Assembly: GCA_934358955.1 (NCBI GenBank)
Contig: CAKRLC010000075.1
Location: 1 to 13,386, forward strand
Length of the DNA: 13,386 nt
Direction of reading: 5' to 3'
Source: an uncultured Roseburia sp.
GTDB lineage: Bacteria > Bacillota > Clostridia > Lachnospirales > Lachnospiraceae
Each line of letters begins with the position of its first letter. The stretch's first letter is position 1. Of this stretch, positions 6,429 to 13,323 are shown in pieces. Made by a program: the position numbers and the translations under genes. The notes beneath the pieces were generated by a model that saw nothing but the letters and a program-made list of their open reading frames with translations, was not told the DNA's origin and ran no database searches.

Positions 6429-6581
6429 AAATTGCACAAAAGAACTATTTCAGGTTTCATTGTGCAAACATTCCGATAAGCCTCTGAAAACGTGAATCGT
6501 GTTCAGCAGAGGCTTCCACGATTCATGAGTCTTATCTCCATTGCACAAAGAGAAACCTGGAATAGTTCTTTTGCGCAATTT
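6429..6581. repeat. 153-bp palindromic element enclosing a predicted pseudoknot (copy 1)
   Basis: The arms 6429-6458 and 6552-6581 are inverted repeats with 28 of 30 bases paired. Inside them TTGTGCAA (6460-6467) pairs with TTGCACAA (6541-6548), and GATAAG (6475-6480) with CTTATC (6531-6536). The core has two interleaved helices: AGCCTCTG (6479-6486) with CAGAGGCT (6507-6514), and TGAATCGTG (6493-6501) with CACGATTCA (6517-6525). Their order is that of an H-type pseudoknot, with loops of 6, 5 and 2 bases. No target-site duplication and no ORF are seen. It sits between the riboswitch terminator and the cbiK ribosome binding site, 115 bases upstream of the start codon. It is either a structured RNA in the cbiK leader or a MITE-like palindrome. 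Confidence 0.8.
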
Positions 6582-6629
6582 GCCAATAAATACTATGAAG
6601 CAGACTTTTTGACACCATCCATATAAAGT

Positions 6630-6660
6630 AAAAACTCCGGTCAGATGCCCTGAACGGAGT
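6630..6660 (-). terminator. Intrinsic terminator in the cbiK leader (riboswitch expression platform)
   Basis: On the minus strand 6660-6650 pairs with 6644-6634 (11 positions, one mismatch, outer ACTCCG with CGGAGT) around a GGCAT loop, followed by UUUUU and AC. It lies about 100 bases after the aptamer and more than 300 bases before the cbiK start codon. This is the place for an attenuator that stops cbiK transcription when cobalamin is bound. The hairpin at 6678-6706 lies between aptamer and terminator, and its CAGACTTTTT strand can also pair with AAAAAGTCTG at 6610-6601 beyond the terminator. Confidence 0.75.
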
Positions 6661-6677
6661 AAAAAGTCAATGAAAAC

Positions 6678-6706
6678 CAGACCATTTTTATGAATAAAAA
6701 AGTCTG
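6678..6706 (-). other. Hairpin between aptamer and terminator
   Basis: On the minus strand CAGAC (6706-6702) pairs with GTCTG (6682-6678), and the inner U-run pairs with an A-run around a small loop. It may be part of the expression platform that decides whether the terminator at 6630-6660 forms. Its role is inferred from position only. Confidence 0.4.
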
Positions 6707-6733
6707 TTAAACAGTACGACCAATTACTCGTGA

Positions 6734-6956
6734 TCTGGGAAGTTTCCTTCCCTGTACCAGACGTTTGGCAGGTTTCCTGGCTGAAAGATCCTCATACAGA
6801 CTCTGCCTTCCCAGTGACTTGCACCAGTGGCTTTCCTTACGGAAATTGAATCTGTACTCCCTTATCACAGTGACGAGATCGTACAGGAATCACACCTGTT
6901 TCCCTTTTAACCGGTCTGGTCTGTTGTTCTGACAGACCGGCCGGCACCAACTGTCT
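6734..6956 (-). ncRNA. Cobalamin (B12) riboswitch
   Basis: The minus strand carries the class hallmarks in order: GGTGCC (6948-6943), the AAAAGGGAA segment with CAGGTG and GATTCCTG, CACTGTGATAAGGGAGT, AAGCCACTGG, GGGAAGGC, and the B12 box AGCCAGGAAACCTGCC (6782-6767). P1 can form between AGAC-A-GTTGG (5' side, 6956-6947) and CC-A-AAC-GTCT (3' side, to 6759). A GGGAAG-GAAA-CTTCCC hairpin (6752-6737) follows. An alternative helix, TCTGG (6761-6757) with CCAGA (6738-6734), would compete with P1. Binding of adenosyl- or another cobalamin should repress cbiK through the downstream terminator. The L5-L13 kissing contact was not resolved by eye. Confidence 0.96.
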
Positions 6957-6975
6957 TCTCTATGAAACTTTTCTT

Positions 6976-7004
6976 ATGTTAGCACAGCTATACCGGTTTT
7001 GCAA
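6976..7004 (-). promoter_or_regulatory. Promoter of the riboswitch-cbiK transcript
   Basis: On the minus strand TTGCAA (7004-6999) and TAACAT (6981-6976) are separated by exactly 17 bases, and a TGC just before the -10 makes it an extended -10 promoter. Transcription would begin near 6969, a few bases before the P1 strand of the riboswitch. This makes cbiK a separate unit from the cbiF-cbiA operon upstream. Confidence 0.65.
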
Positions 7005-7085
7005 TGTTTAAATGCTTATTGAGAAGCAAAGTTTAAAATGAGTCTGCAAATCGTTACCAGAACGAGGTACGAGTGACCAGACATT

Positions 7086-8522
7086 CTAATCCCCTTTTGG
7101 GTTCCGGCATCTTTCGATCAGATACTCTACGAATCCGGGATTTGACGGATAATACAAATGCGGAAATCCCCAGACATGATTTTCGTCCATGTGAATGCAT
7201 TTCCAGCTTCTTCCTGTCACAGGCTTTGTCGCTGTACAGTCTGTTCCGTTGTCTGTGCTGTCATAATAGTGAAATTCATGCGCCTGGATTTTTGCATCCC
7301 CGATCCCGGTCAGTTCAATATAGCCAAACCGCACCAGTTTTCCGGTATCATGACATTCTGCCAAAATTGCCCCGGCCATCGGAAAAGAATGCCCCTCTTT
7401 ATCCGTCAGCCTCTCGTGCAGATACATAAAGCCTCCGCATTCTGCAAGAGAAAAAAGCCCCTGTTTTATAGCTTCACGGATGGATATTCTCATACTTTCG
7501 TTCTGTGAAAGCTCCTTTGCATAAAGCTCCGGATAGCCTCCGCCAAGCAGCAGACCATGTATCTGCTCCGGCAGTTTTTCATCATGAAGCGGAGAAAAGA
7601 AAACGAGCTCTGCTCCGAAATGCTCTAACATGGCAAGGTTATCCCGGTAATAAAAACAAAATGCTTCGTCCCGCGCAACCGCAATCCGGATTTTTTCCGG
7701 ATCCCGCTTCTTTTTTCCATAAGCAATTTCTTTCCAGTATTCCACATCCGTTTTGCAAAAGTCAGCGGACTCCGTCCGGACCTCCTGATTTTTATCCTGC
7801 AGCTGCTTTGCTCTATGCAAATGGACCGCTTCTCCTGCCTGACCGGCAAGTGCGATCATCGCATCCATGTCTACGTATTTTTCAAGAAGCTGTCCTGCTT
7901 TTTCAAGCTGGCTATTTAACTCCTGCAATTCTTCCGGCAGGATCAGTCCCAAATGCCTGGACCCAACCGAAAGCTCCTTTGACTGCGGAATACATCCGAA
8001 AGCCTTAATCTGCAGCTCCTCCTCAATGAGTGGCGCGATCGTGTCAAAAAACATTTTACTTGTCCGGTTTAAGATCACCCCGCGGATCAGTTTTTTTTCA
8101 TCATACTGAAGAAAACCGGAAATGAGCGGAATAACAGACCTTCCCATGCCATGCGCGTCTACCACCAGGATGATCGGTGTATCCAATGTTTTGGCAAGAT
8201 GATAGGAAGAGCCTTCTTCCCGGATGCCTCCAAGCCCATCATACAGTCCCATTACGCCTTCTAAAACTGCAATGTCATGTCCTGGCTGCTCCATAGCATA
8301 TAAGGCACGGATCTGATTCTCGTCTGAAAAAAAAGTGTCCAGATTTTTGGAAGGAATGCCAAGCACCCTTTCATGAAACATCGGGTCGATGTAATCCGGA
8401 CCGCATTTAAAAGATACCGGATGCATTCCACGTTTTAACAGCTGCTTTAAAAATGCACAGGTGATCGTTGTCTTTCCACTTCCGCTCTTTACTGCTGCGA
8501 TCATAATTCCCGGATTTTTCAT
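7086..8522 (-). CDS. cbiA: Cobyrinate a,c-diamide synthase
   Basis: This 478-residue cytosolic amidotransferase uses glutamine and ATP to amidate the a and c carboxylates of cob(II)yrinate. The N-terminal dethiobiotin-synthetase-like ATPase domain has the P-loop AVKSGSGKTT (10-19) and FKCGPDYIDPMFH (38-50). The C-terminal class I glutaminase domain has GGGYPE (327-332), the nucleophile C362 in AECGGFMYL, and histidines in AHEFHYYDS (414-422) and PHLYY. The length is normal. The start is ATG 8522, with AAAGGAAG at 8532-8539 and a 9-base spacer. It is the last gene of the cbiF-G-H-JET-A unit. No strong terminator is visible after it; the next promoter lies about 80 bases downstream. Confidence 0.96.
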   Translation of the reverse strand: MKNPGIMIAAVKSGSGKTTITCAFLKQLLKRGMHPVSFKCGPDYIDPMFHERVLGIPSKNLDTFFSDENQIRALYAMEQPGHDIAVLEGVMGLYDGLGGIREEGSSYHLAKTLDTPIILVVDAHGMGRSVIPLISGFLQYDEKKLIRGVILNRTSKMFFDTIAPLIEEELQIKAFGCIPQSKELSVGSRHLGLILPEELQELNSQLEKAGQLLEKYVDMDAMIALAGQAGEAVHLHRAKQLQDKNQEVRTESADFCKTDVEYWKEIAYGKKKRDPEKIRIAVARDEAFCFYYRDNLAMLEHFGAELVFFSPLHDEKLPEQIHGLLLGGGYPELYAKELSQNESMRISIREAIKQGLFSLAECGGFMYLHERLTDKEGHSFPMAGAILAECHDTGKLVRFGYIELTGIGDAKIQAHEFHYYDSTDNGTDCTATKPVTGRSWKCIHMDENHVWGFPHLYYPSNPGFVEYLIERCRNPKGD

Positions 8523-8578
8523 TCTGATATGCTTCCTTTCCCGGCAAAGCTTTCGGTTGCCGCTCTCTTTTTCTTCAT
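8519..8578 (-). CDS. Possible 19-codon upstream ORF coupled to cbiA
   Basis: In the 74-base gap between cbiJET and cbiA, an ATG at 8578 opens a 19-residue basic peptide (MKKKRAATESFAGKGSISE). Its TGA (8521-8519) overlaps the cbiA ATG in an ATGA arrangement typical of translational coupling. Only a weak ribosome binding site (CAGGTAACAGAAG) precedes it. It may be chance. If translated, it would deliver ribosomes to the cbiA start. Confidence 0.2.
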   Translation of the reverse strand: MKKKRAATESFAGKGSISE

Positions 8579-8596
8579 TGTCTTCTGTTACCTGTT

Positions 8597-10726
8597 TTAC
8601 TGCTCCTTAAAATCAAATGAGCATATGTAGATTGGATTTTCTCCCTGCATCAGCTGGTAATCCTCGATCTGTCTGGCGCGGGCCACCTGTGCGGAAAGAA
8701 TCTCAAGGTTTGTGATCCTGTCATCCTTTTTTAACAATGCCAGCTCGCTGACTGTCTCAAGACTGATCGCATCGATCACAACACGCATCGTCTTGTTTTT
8801 TTCATATAAAACATCCAGGATCTCTTTTAATCGCCCGCTGCTTCCACCGATCAATGCATGTGTCGGACACTCCGTTCTTTCTTTTCCAATAAGACAGGCC
8901 GGTGCTTCCCCTGCGATCACATGCACATTTGGCAGTGCAAATTTCTCTATATTTCTCTGGATCAGCTCCAGCGCCAGCGGCTTTTTCTCGATCGCATAAA
9001 CCTGGATTTGTCCGCTTCTTCCGGCAGTCTCTATGGCAATGGATCCTGTTCCGCTTCCGATATCATAGAAGACAGAATCCTCTTTCAGATGAAGCTTGCA
9101 GACCGACAGCCAGCGGATTTCCTCTTTCGTCATTGGCACTTTGTCACGTAAAAATTCTTCATCTCTAATACCGCAGGTGACCGTTTTTTCCTGAACCTCC
9201 GGATTTAAGATCAGGCAGATGTATAGCCCTTCCTCTTCTACGGTGCAGCATGCCTCCGGCGATAACGTAAGTATTTTTTCTTCCGGATAAGATAACTGAT
9301 AACCGGCTAACACCGTACAGTCTTTTAATCCATACTGCAACAGTATCTGCCCAAGCTTTCGCACATCCTCTTTTCCTGACATAAGCAAAAATGTTTTTTC
9401 TGAAAAGCGGATGGTCTCTGTCAGCTTTCCGATCCACGTATCACCTGCCCCATGTCCATGAATGCTCAAAATCGCGGCATCCTGATAACTGTATCCGGTG
9501 CTTGCCGCCAGATAAGCTACGGAAGAAATTCCCGGATAAATACGCACCTTGCAGTCTTGCCTGTCCTGTAATGTTTTATAAAGTTTTTCACAGCCACTGT
9601 AAAATCCGGTGTCCCCGGAAAACAGGATCGCAATCTTTGCGCCGCAGCCGGAAAGTTCTTCTAATTTTGGTACAATATCCTTCGCCAGATAATATGGATA
9701 GCAGATTGCCTGCCCTGTTTCTGCCACTTCAAGCAGCCGTTTTGCACCGAAAACATAATCCGCCTCCCGGACTTTTTCAACCGCCTCCGTCGTCATGAAA
9801 TTCAGATTTCCCATTCCTGTTCCGATCAGCGAAATCTTATTCTGGATGATTTTTCCAGTCAGCTTTGAAATTTTTCTGCACACACCAAAAAAAGAGTCTC
9901 CGGTATGTGCCATTTCCGGATTCCCGATCACGCAGGCTGTGATCCCTTCTGCCTCTGCTGCCTTTATTTTTTCTAAAAAGCCGCCTGCCCTTCCGCTCTC
10001 TTTTGTAACGAGATACTGGATGTCAAACTGCCTGATCAGCGCGCGGTTCATTTCCATGGAAAACGGCCCCTGCATGGCAATGATCTGCTTTCCCCGGATT
10101 CCGTTTTCCTCGCAGAGGGAAATGCTCAAAAGTCCCGGCAGCACGCGGACAAACAGTCTGTCTTTTAATGCTTCCATCCCGCTATATACCGCAAGATCCT
10201 TGCTTCCGGTCGTAAGAAGTATATTTCCTTTCGTCGTGCTTAACAGACTTGCACATTCCTCTGCATCTTTGCACATAAGTACTGCAGGCTGCTTTCTTCT
10301 GCCATTATGCTTTGACTCCACGTCCAAGTCTTCCCGATTCATTACAACCGTATCTGATGTATCCCTTTGCAGCCGAATATAAGGTATATTATAATCTTTT
10401 AAGCACTCTTTGATATTTTCTGAAACCGCTGTTGCAAACGGATGGGTCGCATCCACAACCACGGCTGCCTGATGTTCCAGAATGAAATCTCTCATCTCTT
10501 CGATGTCCATCCTCCCCTTATGGAGCATCACGCCTTCCATCGGAGGCATCACGATCTCTCCGTATTCTGTTGCCACGGAAACAATACTATCAATTCCATT
10601 TTCTGCCAGCGTCTGCGCTAACATCCGTCCTTCTGTTGTCCCGGAAAAAATAATGATTTTCTTTGTTTTTTCTATCTCTGTAATATCTTTCTTTAATTTT
10701 TCCACTCTGTCACCTTTTCCATGCAT
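8597..10726 (-). CDS. cbiJET: CbiJ-CbiE-CbiT fusion: precorrin-6 reductase plus precorrin-6Y C5,C15-methyltransferase/decarboxylase
   Basis: This 709-residue protein joins three consecutive pathway enzymes. Residues about 22-290 are the CobK/CbiJ reductase (IIIFSGTTEGR at 24-33, VDATHPFATA at 91-100, TKESGRAGGF at 241-250), which reduces the ring with NAD(P)H. Residues about 297-510 are the CbiE methyltransferase (LIGTGMG, FSGDTGFYSG at 369-378, PGISSV). Residues about 520-709 are the CbiT methyltransferase/decarboxylase (DKVPMTKEEI at 528-537, SAM loop YDIGSGTGSIAIE at 554-566, GGSSGRLKEIL at 627-637). CbiE-CbiT fusion is the CobL arrangement; the added CbiJ is less usual. ATG 10726 overlaps cbiH by 17 bases. 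GTG 10705, with AAAAGG upstream, is a good alternative start and would remove seven residues. Confidence 0.94.
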   Translation of the reverse strand: MHGKGDRVEKLKKDITEIEKTKKIIIFSGTTEGRMLAQTLAENGIDSIVSVATEYGEIVMPPMEGVMLHKGRMDIEEMRDFILEHQAAVVVDATHPFATAVSENIKECLKDYNIPYIRLQRDTSDTVVMNREDLDVESKHNGRRKQPAVLMCKDAEECASLLSTTKGNILLTTGSKDLAVYSGMEALKDRLFVRVLPGLLSISLCEENGIRGKQIIAMQGPFSMEMNRALIRQFDIQYLVTKESGRAGGFLEKIKAAEAEGITACVIGNPEMAHTGDSFFGVCRKISKLTGKIIQNKISLIGTGMGNLNFMTTEAVEKVREADYVFGAKRLLEVAETGQAICYPYYLAKDIVPKLEELSGCGAKIAILFSGDTGFYSGCEKLYKTLQDRQDCKVRIYPGISSVAYLAASTGYSYQDAAILSIHGHGAGDTWIGKLTETIRFSEKTFLLMSGKEDVRKLGQILLQYGLKDCTVLAGYQLSYPEEKILTLSPEACCTVEEEGLYICLILNPEVQEKTVTCGIRDEEFLRDKVPMTKEEIRWLSVCKLHLKEDSVFYDIGSGTGSIAIETAGRSGQIQVYAIEKKPLALELIQRNIEKFALPNVHVIAGEAPACLIGKERTECPTHALIGGSSGRLKEILDVLYEKNKTMRVVIDAISLETVSELALLKKDDRITNLEILSAQVARARQIEDYQLMQGENPIYICSFDFKEQ

Positions 10727-11450
10727 AGCCCCGTGGTGTTACCAGTTTTCCGTCTATCACCTTCGTTCTGGAATTTCCGATAAATACCGTTGTAAACATA
10801 TTTACCTGCCGTTCCTTTAGTTCCGCCAGGGTGCAGGTCACGCTGTCTGTATTTTCCCTTCCGATATTTTCCACATAGCCGCAGGCTCTCTCCGGTTCCA
10901 CTCCGTTTTCCAATAAAATATCACATGCCTTTGCCAGATAATCGGACCGCTGCCTGCTCGACGGATTGTAGATCGCCATACAAAAATCACCCATGGCTGC
11001 CGCCGCAAGCCTTTTTTCGATCATCTCCCATGGTGTCATCAGATCACTTAAGCTGATCACACAGTAATCGTGATTTAAAGGTGCCCCAAGCACTGCAGCG
11101 CCACTGTTTGCTGCTGTGATACCTGGGATTACGATAAGTTCACACCCCGGATGCGTCAGTGACATCTCATAAAGCAGTGATGCCATGCCGTAAACCCCTG
11201 CGTCTCCGCTGCATACCATCGCCACTGTTTTTCCTTTCTCAGCCTCCTCAAAGCACATCTCACAGCGACGCACTTCCTGTTTCATTGGTGTAGATAAAAA
11301 TTCTTTTTCCTGATAACCGTCTCCTAATAATTCCAGATAGACCGGATATCCTATGATCACATCACTGTTTTTTAATGCCTCATCAGCCTGTGGTGTCATC
11401 ATAGCCGCCGTTCCCGGTCCGATTCCAACAATATAAATCTTATTTCCCAT
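10710..11450 (-). CDS. cbiH: Cobalt-precorrin-3B C17-methyltransferase
   Basis: This 246-residue SAM-dependent methyltransferase methylates C17 of cobalt-factor III or cobalt-precorrin-3 and triggers ring contraction. The family signatures are visible: the N-terminal YIVGIGPGTAAMMTP (6-20), CSGDAGVYGMA (80-90), PGITAANSGAAVLGAPL (109-125, the CobJ/CbiH pattern) and IYNPSSRQR. The length is normal for the short CbiH form, without the CbiG or ferredoxin-like extensions found in some fusions. It overlaps cbiG by 11 bases at its start and the next gene at its end, so translation is coupled. Confidence 0.95.
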   Translation of the reverse strand: MGNKIYIVGIGPGTAAMMTPQADEALKNSDVIIGYPVYLELLGDGYQEKEFLSTPMKQEVRRCEMCFEEAEKGKTVAMVCSGDAGVYGMASLLYEMSLTHPGCELIVIPGITAANSGAAVLGAPLNHDYCVISLSDLMTPWEMIEKRLAAAAMGDFCMAIYNPSSRQRSDYLAKACDILLENGVEPERACGYVENIGRENTDSVTCTLAELKERQVNMFTTVFIGNSRTKVIDGKLVTPRGYAWKR

Positions 11451-12456
11451 CTATCCAGTACTCCTTTGTCAGTTCTTTTTCCAGCTTCCAGTCGTATTTT
11501 GCGATCGCGACTGTCATGCCGTTTTCCGCCTGTTTTTTCAAAAGAATGCTTCCTGTTTCCCCTGTAAATGCCATTGCTGATCTCTCACAGACGTTGTCAA
11601 CTCCTGTTGTCTCCTTTACAAAAGAAGATTCTGAAAAATCACCCTTTACATTTTTTAACTGTTCTGCAGAATAGGTGACAAACGGAATGCGGTTTGCCGC
11701 ACACCAGCGCAGTATCCCCACCTCTTCTTTTTTCAGGTCGATTGATGTGACTGCACGTACCAGCCTCGTTTCGATTCCGGCACAGGCAAGCCATTTTTCC
11801 AGGAAAGCTGCCAGTTCCTCATAACTTTTTCCTTTTCGGCAGCCAATCCCTATGACATATTCCTTTGGCTGTAATCCAAGAATTCCCTGTTTTAAATCTG
11901 TCTTTTCCGGGGAAATCACAATATCCGCCATCTCTCCGTCTAAGATTTTTGCAGACACTCTGGCAATGCCTTCCCGGTTGCAGATCGACAGCCCGCATTT
12001 TTTTGCAAACAGATCCACCGCAAACGTATCATTCACATCGGTTGCCGTTGTAATGACCGGAATTGCGCCAATCTTACGGGCAATGCTCTCTGCAAGCTCA
12101 TTTGCTCCACCCATATGTCCTGAAAGCAACGGGATTGCAAAATTTCCTGCTTCATCCAACACAACCACCGGACTGTCATTTAACTTGTCTGCCACATAAG
12201 GTGCGATCAGACGCACCGCGATCCCGCAGGCACCAATGACAATGATCGCGTTTTTTTCAGCAAACTGCTGCCGGAACCAGTCCGAAAGACTGTTCCCTTC
12301 TCCGGTCTCCGCCAAAGTGCGCTCCTGCCTGTTATGTCTGGCTTCGATCGTGATTTTTTGCCCGCTCACTTCTGTTTTGTTTTTTTCAAATGCCTGCTTT
12401 ATTTTTTCTGCAAGCTTTGTCCCATTTTCTGTAAAAGTAATGATGCTAAGACTCAT
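11440..12456 (-). CDS. cbiG: Cobalt-precorrin-5A hydrolase
   Basis: This 338-residue enzyme opens the delta-lactone of cobalt-precorrin-5A and releases acetaldehyde, a step specific to the anaerobic pathway. The N-terminal and central part has VIGACGIAVRLIAPYVADK (73-91) and PLLSGHMGGANELA (109-122), the CbiG core. The C-terminal part has YVIGIGCRKGKS (200-211), VTSIDLKKEE (236-245) and the family ending with VDNVCERSAMAFTG (286-299) and MTVAIAKYDW. An AAGGGAAA site lies just upstream of ATG 12456. It follows cbiF after 39 bases and overlaps cbiH by 11. Confidence 0.95.
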   Translation of the reverse strand: MSLSIITFTENGTKLAEKIKQAFEKNKTEVSGQKITIEARHNRQERTLAETGEGNSLSDWFRQQFAEKNAIIVIGACGIAVRLIAPYVADKLNDSPVVVLDEAGNFAIPLLSGHMGGANELAESIARKIGAIPVITTATDVNDTFAVDLFAKKCGLSICNREGIARVSAKILDGEMADIVISPEKTDLKQGILGLQPKEYVIGIGCRKGKSYEELAAFLEKWLACAGIETRLVRAVTSIDLKKEEVGILRWCAANRIPFVTYSAEQLKNVKGDFSESSFVKETTGVDNVCERSAMAFTGETGSILLKKQAENGMTVAIAKYDWKLEKELTKEYWIDGK

Positions 12457-12495
12457 TCTTTTTCCCTTATCTTAAAATGCATGGTTTCTTTGTAT

Positions 12496-13254
12496 TTATG
12501 TTCTGATTTTACGAAATTCCGTTTCAAAATCGGCAGCATAGAGCCTTGACTTCTCATAATGCTGATGCGCTACCACATCTCCCACGATGATGAGTGCTGT
12601 CTTTGTAATGTTATGCGCCTTTGCGGTTGCCTCTAACTGCTCCACTGTACACACATAGGCTTCTTCCTCCGGCCAGGTTGCCTTGTATACGATCGCTGCC
12701 GGTGTCTCTTTCCGGTAACCACCTGCGATCAGCCGTCTGCTCAGTTCTCCTAACATACCTGTACTTAAATAGATCGCCATGGATGCCTGATGTGCTGCAA
12801 AGCTCTCTATGCGCTCCTGTTCCGATACTTTCGTTCTCCCCTCCATCCGGGTAATGATAAGTGACTGCGATACCTCCGGAAGTGTATATTCCAGATTTAA
12901 TGATGCAGCTGCGCCAAAGCAGGCACTGACACCCGGACAGCTCTCATAAGAAATCTGCTTTTCATCCAGCAGATCCATCTGCTCCCGGATCGCTCCATAG
13001 ATACTCGGCTCCCCGGTATGCAGGCGCACTGTGGTAAGTCCGTGTGCTTCGGCCTCCTCCATCACTGCAAGCACTTCCTCTAATGTCATGTATGCACTGT
13101 TATGTATTGCACATTCTTTTTTACAATAATCTAAAAGCTGTGGGTTCACAAGGGAACCGGCATAGATCACAACGTCTGCTTTTTCTAACAGACGCATGCC
13201 ACGGACCGTGATCAGGTCGGCAGCTCCCGGTCCTGCTCCTACAAAATATACCAT
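12496..13254 (-). CDS. cbiF: Cobalt-precorrin-4 C11-methyltransferase
   Basis: This 252-residue SAM-dependent methyltransferase transfers a methyl group to C11 of cobalt-precorrin-4. Visible motifs are the N-terminal VYFVGAGPGAADLIT (2-16), YAGSLVNPQLL (31-41), HTGEPSIYGAI (79-89) and PGVSACFGAAASLN (107-120), all as in CbiF/CobM. The length is normal. ATG 13254 has GGAG at 13262-13265 in an AGAGAGGAGC context, 7 bases upstream. It is the first cobalamin gene of the operon visible here, and the second copy of the palindromic element begins 70 bases upstream. A promoter is expected between the two, but only a TTGACC with no well-placed -10 is seen, so the transcript may also enter from beyond the window. 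Confidence 0.95.
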   Translation of the reverse strand: MVYFVGAGPGAADLITVRGMRLLEKADVVIYAGSLVNPQLLDYCKKECAIHNSAYMTLEEVLAVMEEAEAHGLTTVRLHTGEPSIYGAIREQMDLLDEKQISYESCPGVSACFGAAASLNLEYTLPEVSQSLIITRMEGRTKVSEQERIESFAAHQASMAIYLSTGMLGELSRRLIAGGYRKETPAAIVYKATWPEEEAYVCTVEQLEATAKAHNITKTALIIVGDVVAHQHYEKSRLYAADFETEFRKIRT

Positions 13255-13323
13255 CTTTTTGCTCCTCTCTGTTACATGTTATATGATGATGTTGTGGTCA
13301 AAGAATCTAGGTATTCAAGTTTC
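13255..13323 (-). promoter_or_regulatory. cbiF leader with ribosome binding site
   Basis: The 69 bases between cbiF and the second palindromic element contain the AGAGGAGC ribosome binding site and AT-rich DNA with TTGACC and TATAAC on the minus strand, spaced only 12 bases apart. This is too close for a normal sigma-A promoter. No riboswitch is present here, unlike upstream of cbiK. Confidence 0.35.

Noticed and set aside
6429..6581. Insertion sequence or classic MITE with target duplication
   Set aside because: No transposase is present and no flanking direct duplication is visible. The interleaved core goes beyond a simple inverted-repeat transposon remnant, so it is listed as an unassigned palindromic element.
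6678..6706. Main riboswitch terminator at this hairpin
   Set aside because: Its stem is A-U rich and is followed only by GUUUUC on the minus strand. The GC-richer stem at 6634-6660 with five U is the better terminator.
7005..7085. Terminator after cbiA
   Set aside because: Only weak 5-bp stems (TCGTT/AACGA, TGCTT/AAGCA) without a U-run are visible, so no terminator is called.
9795..10382. 195-codon plus-strand ORF opposite cbiJET
   Set aside because: It is a shadow of a well-supported gene with intact motifs, and no translation signals are present.
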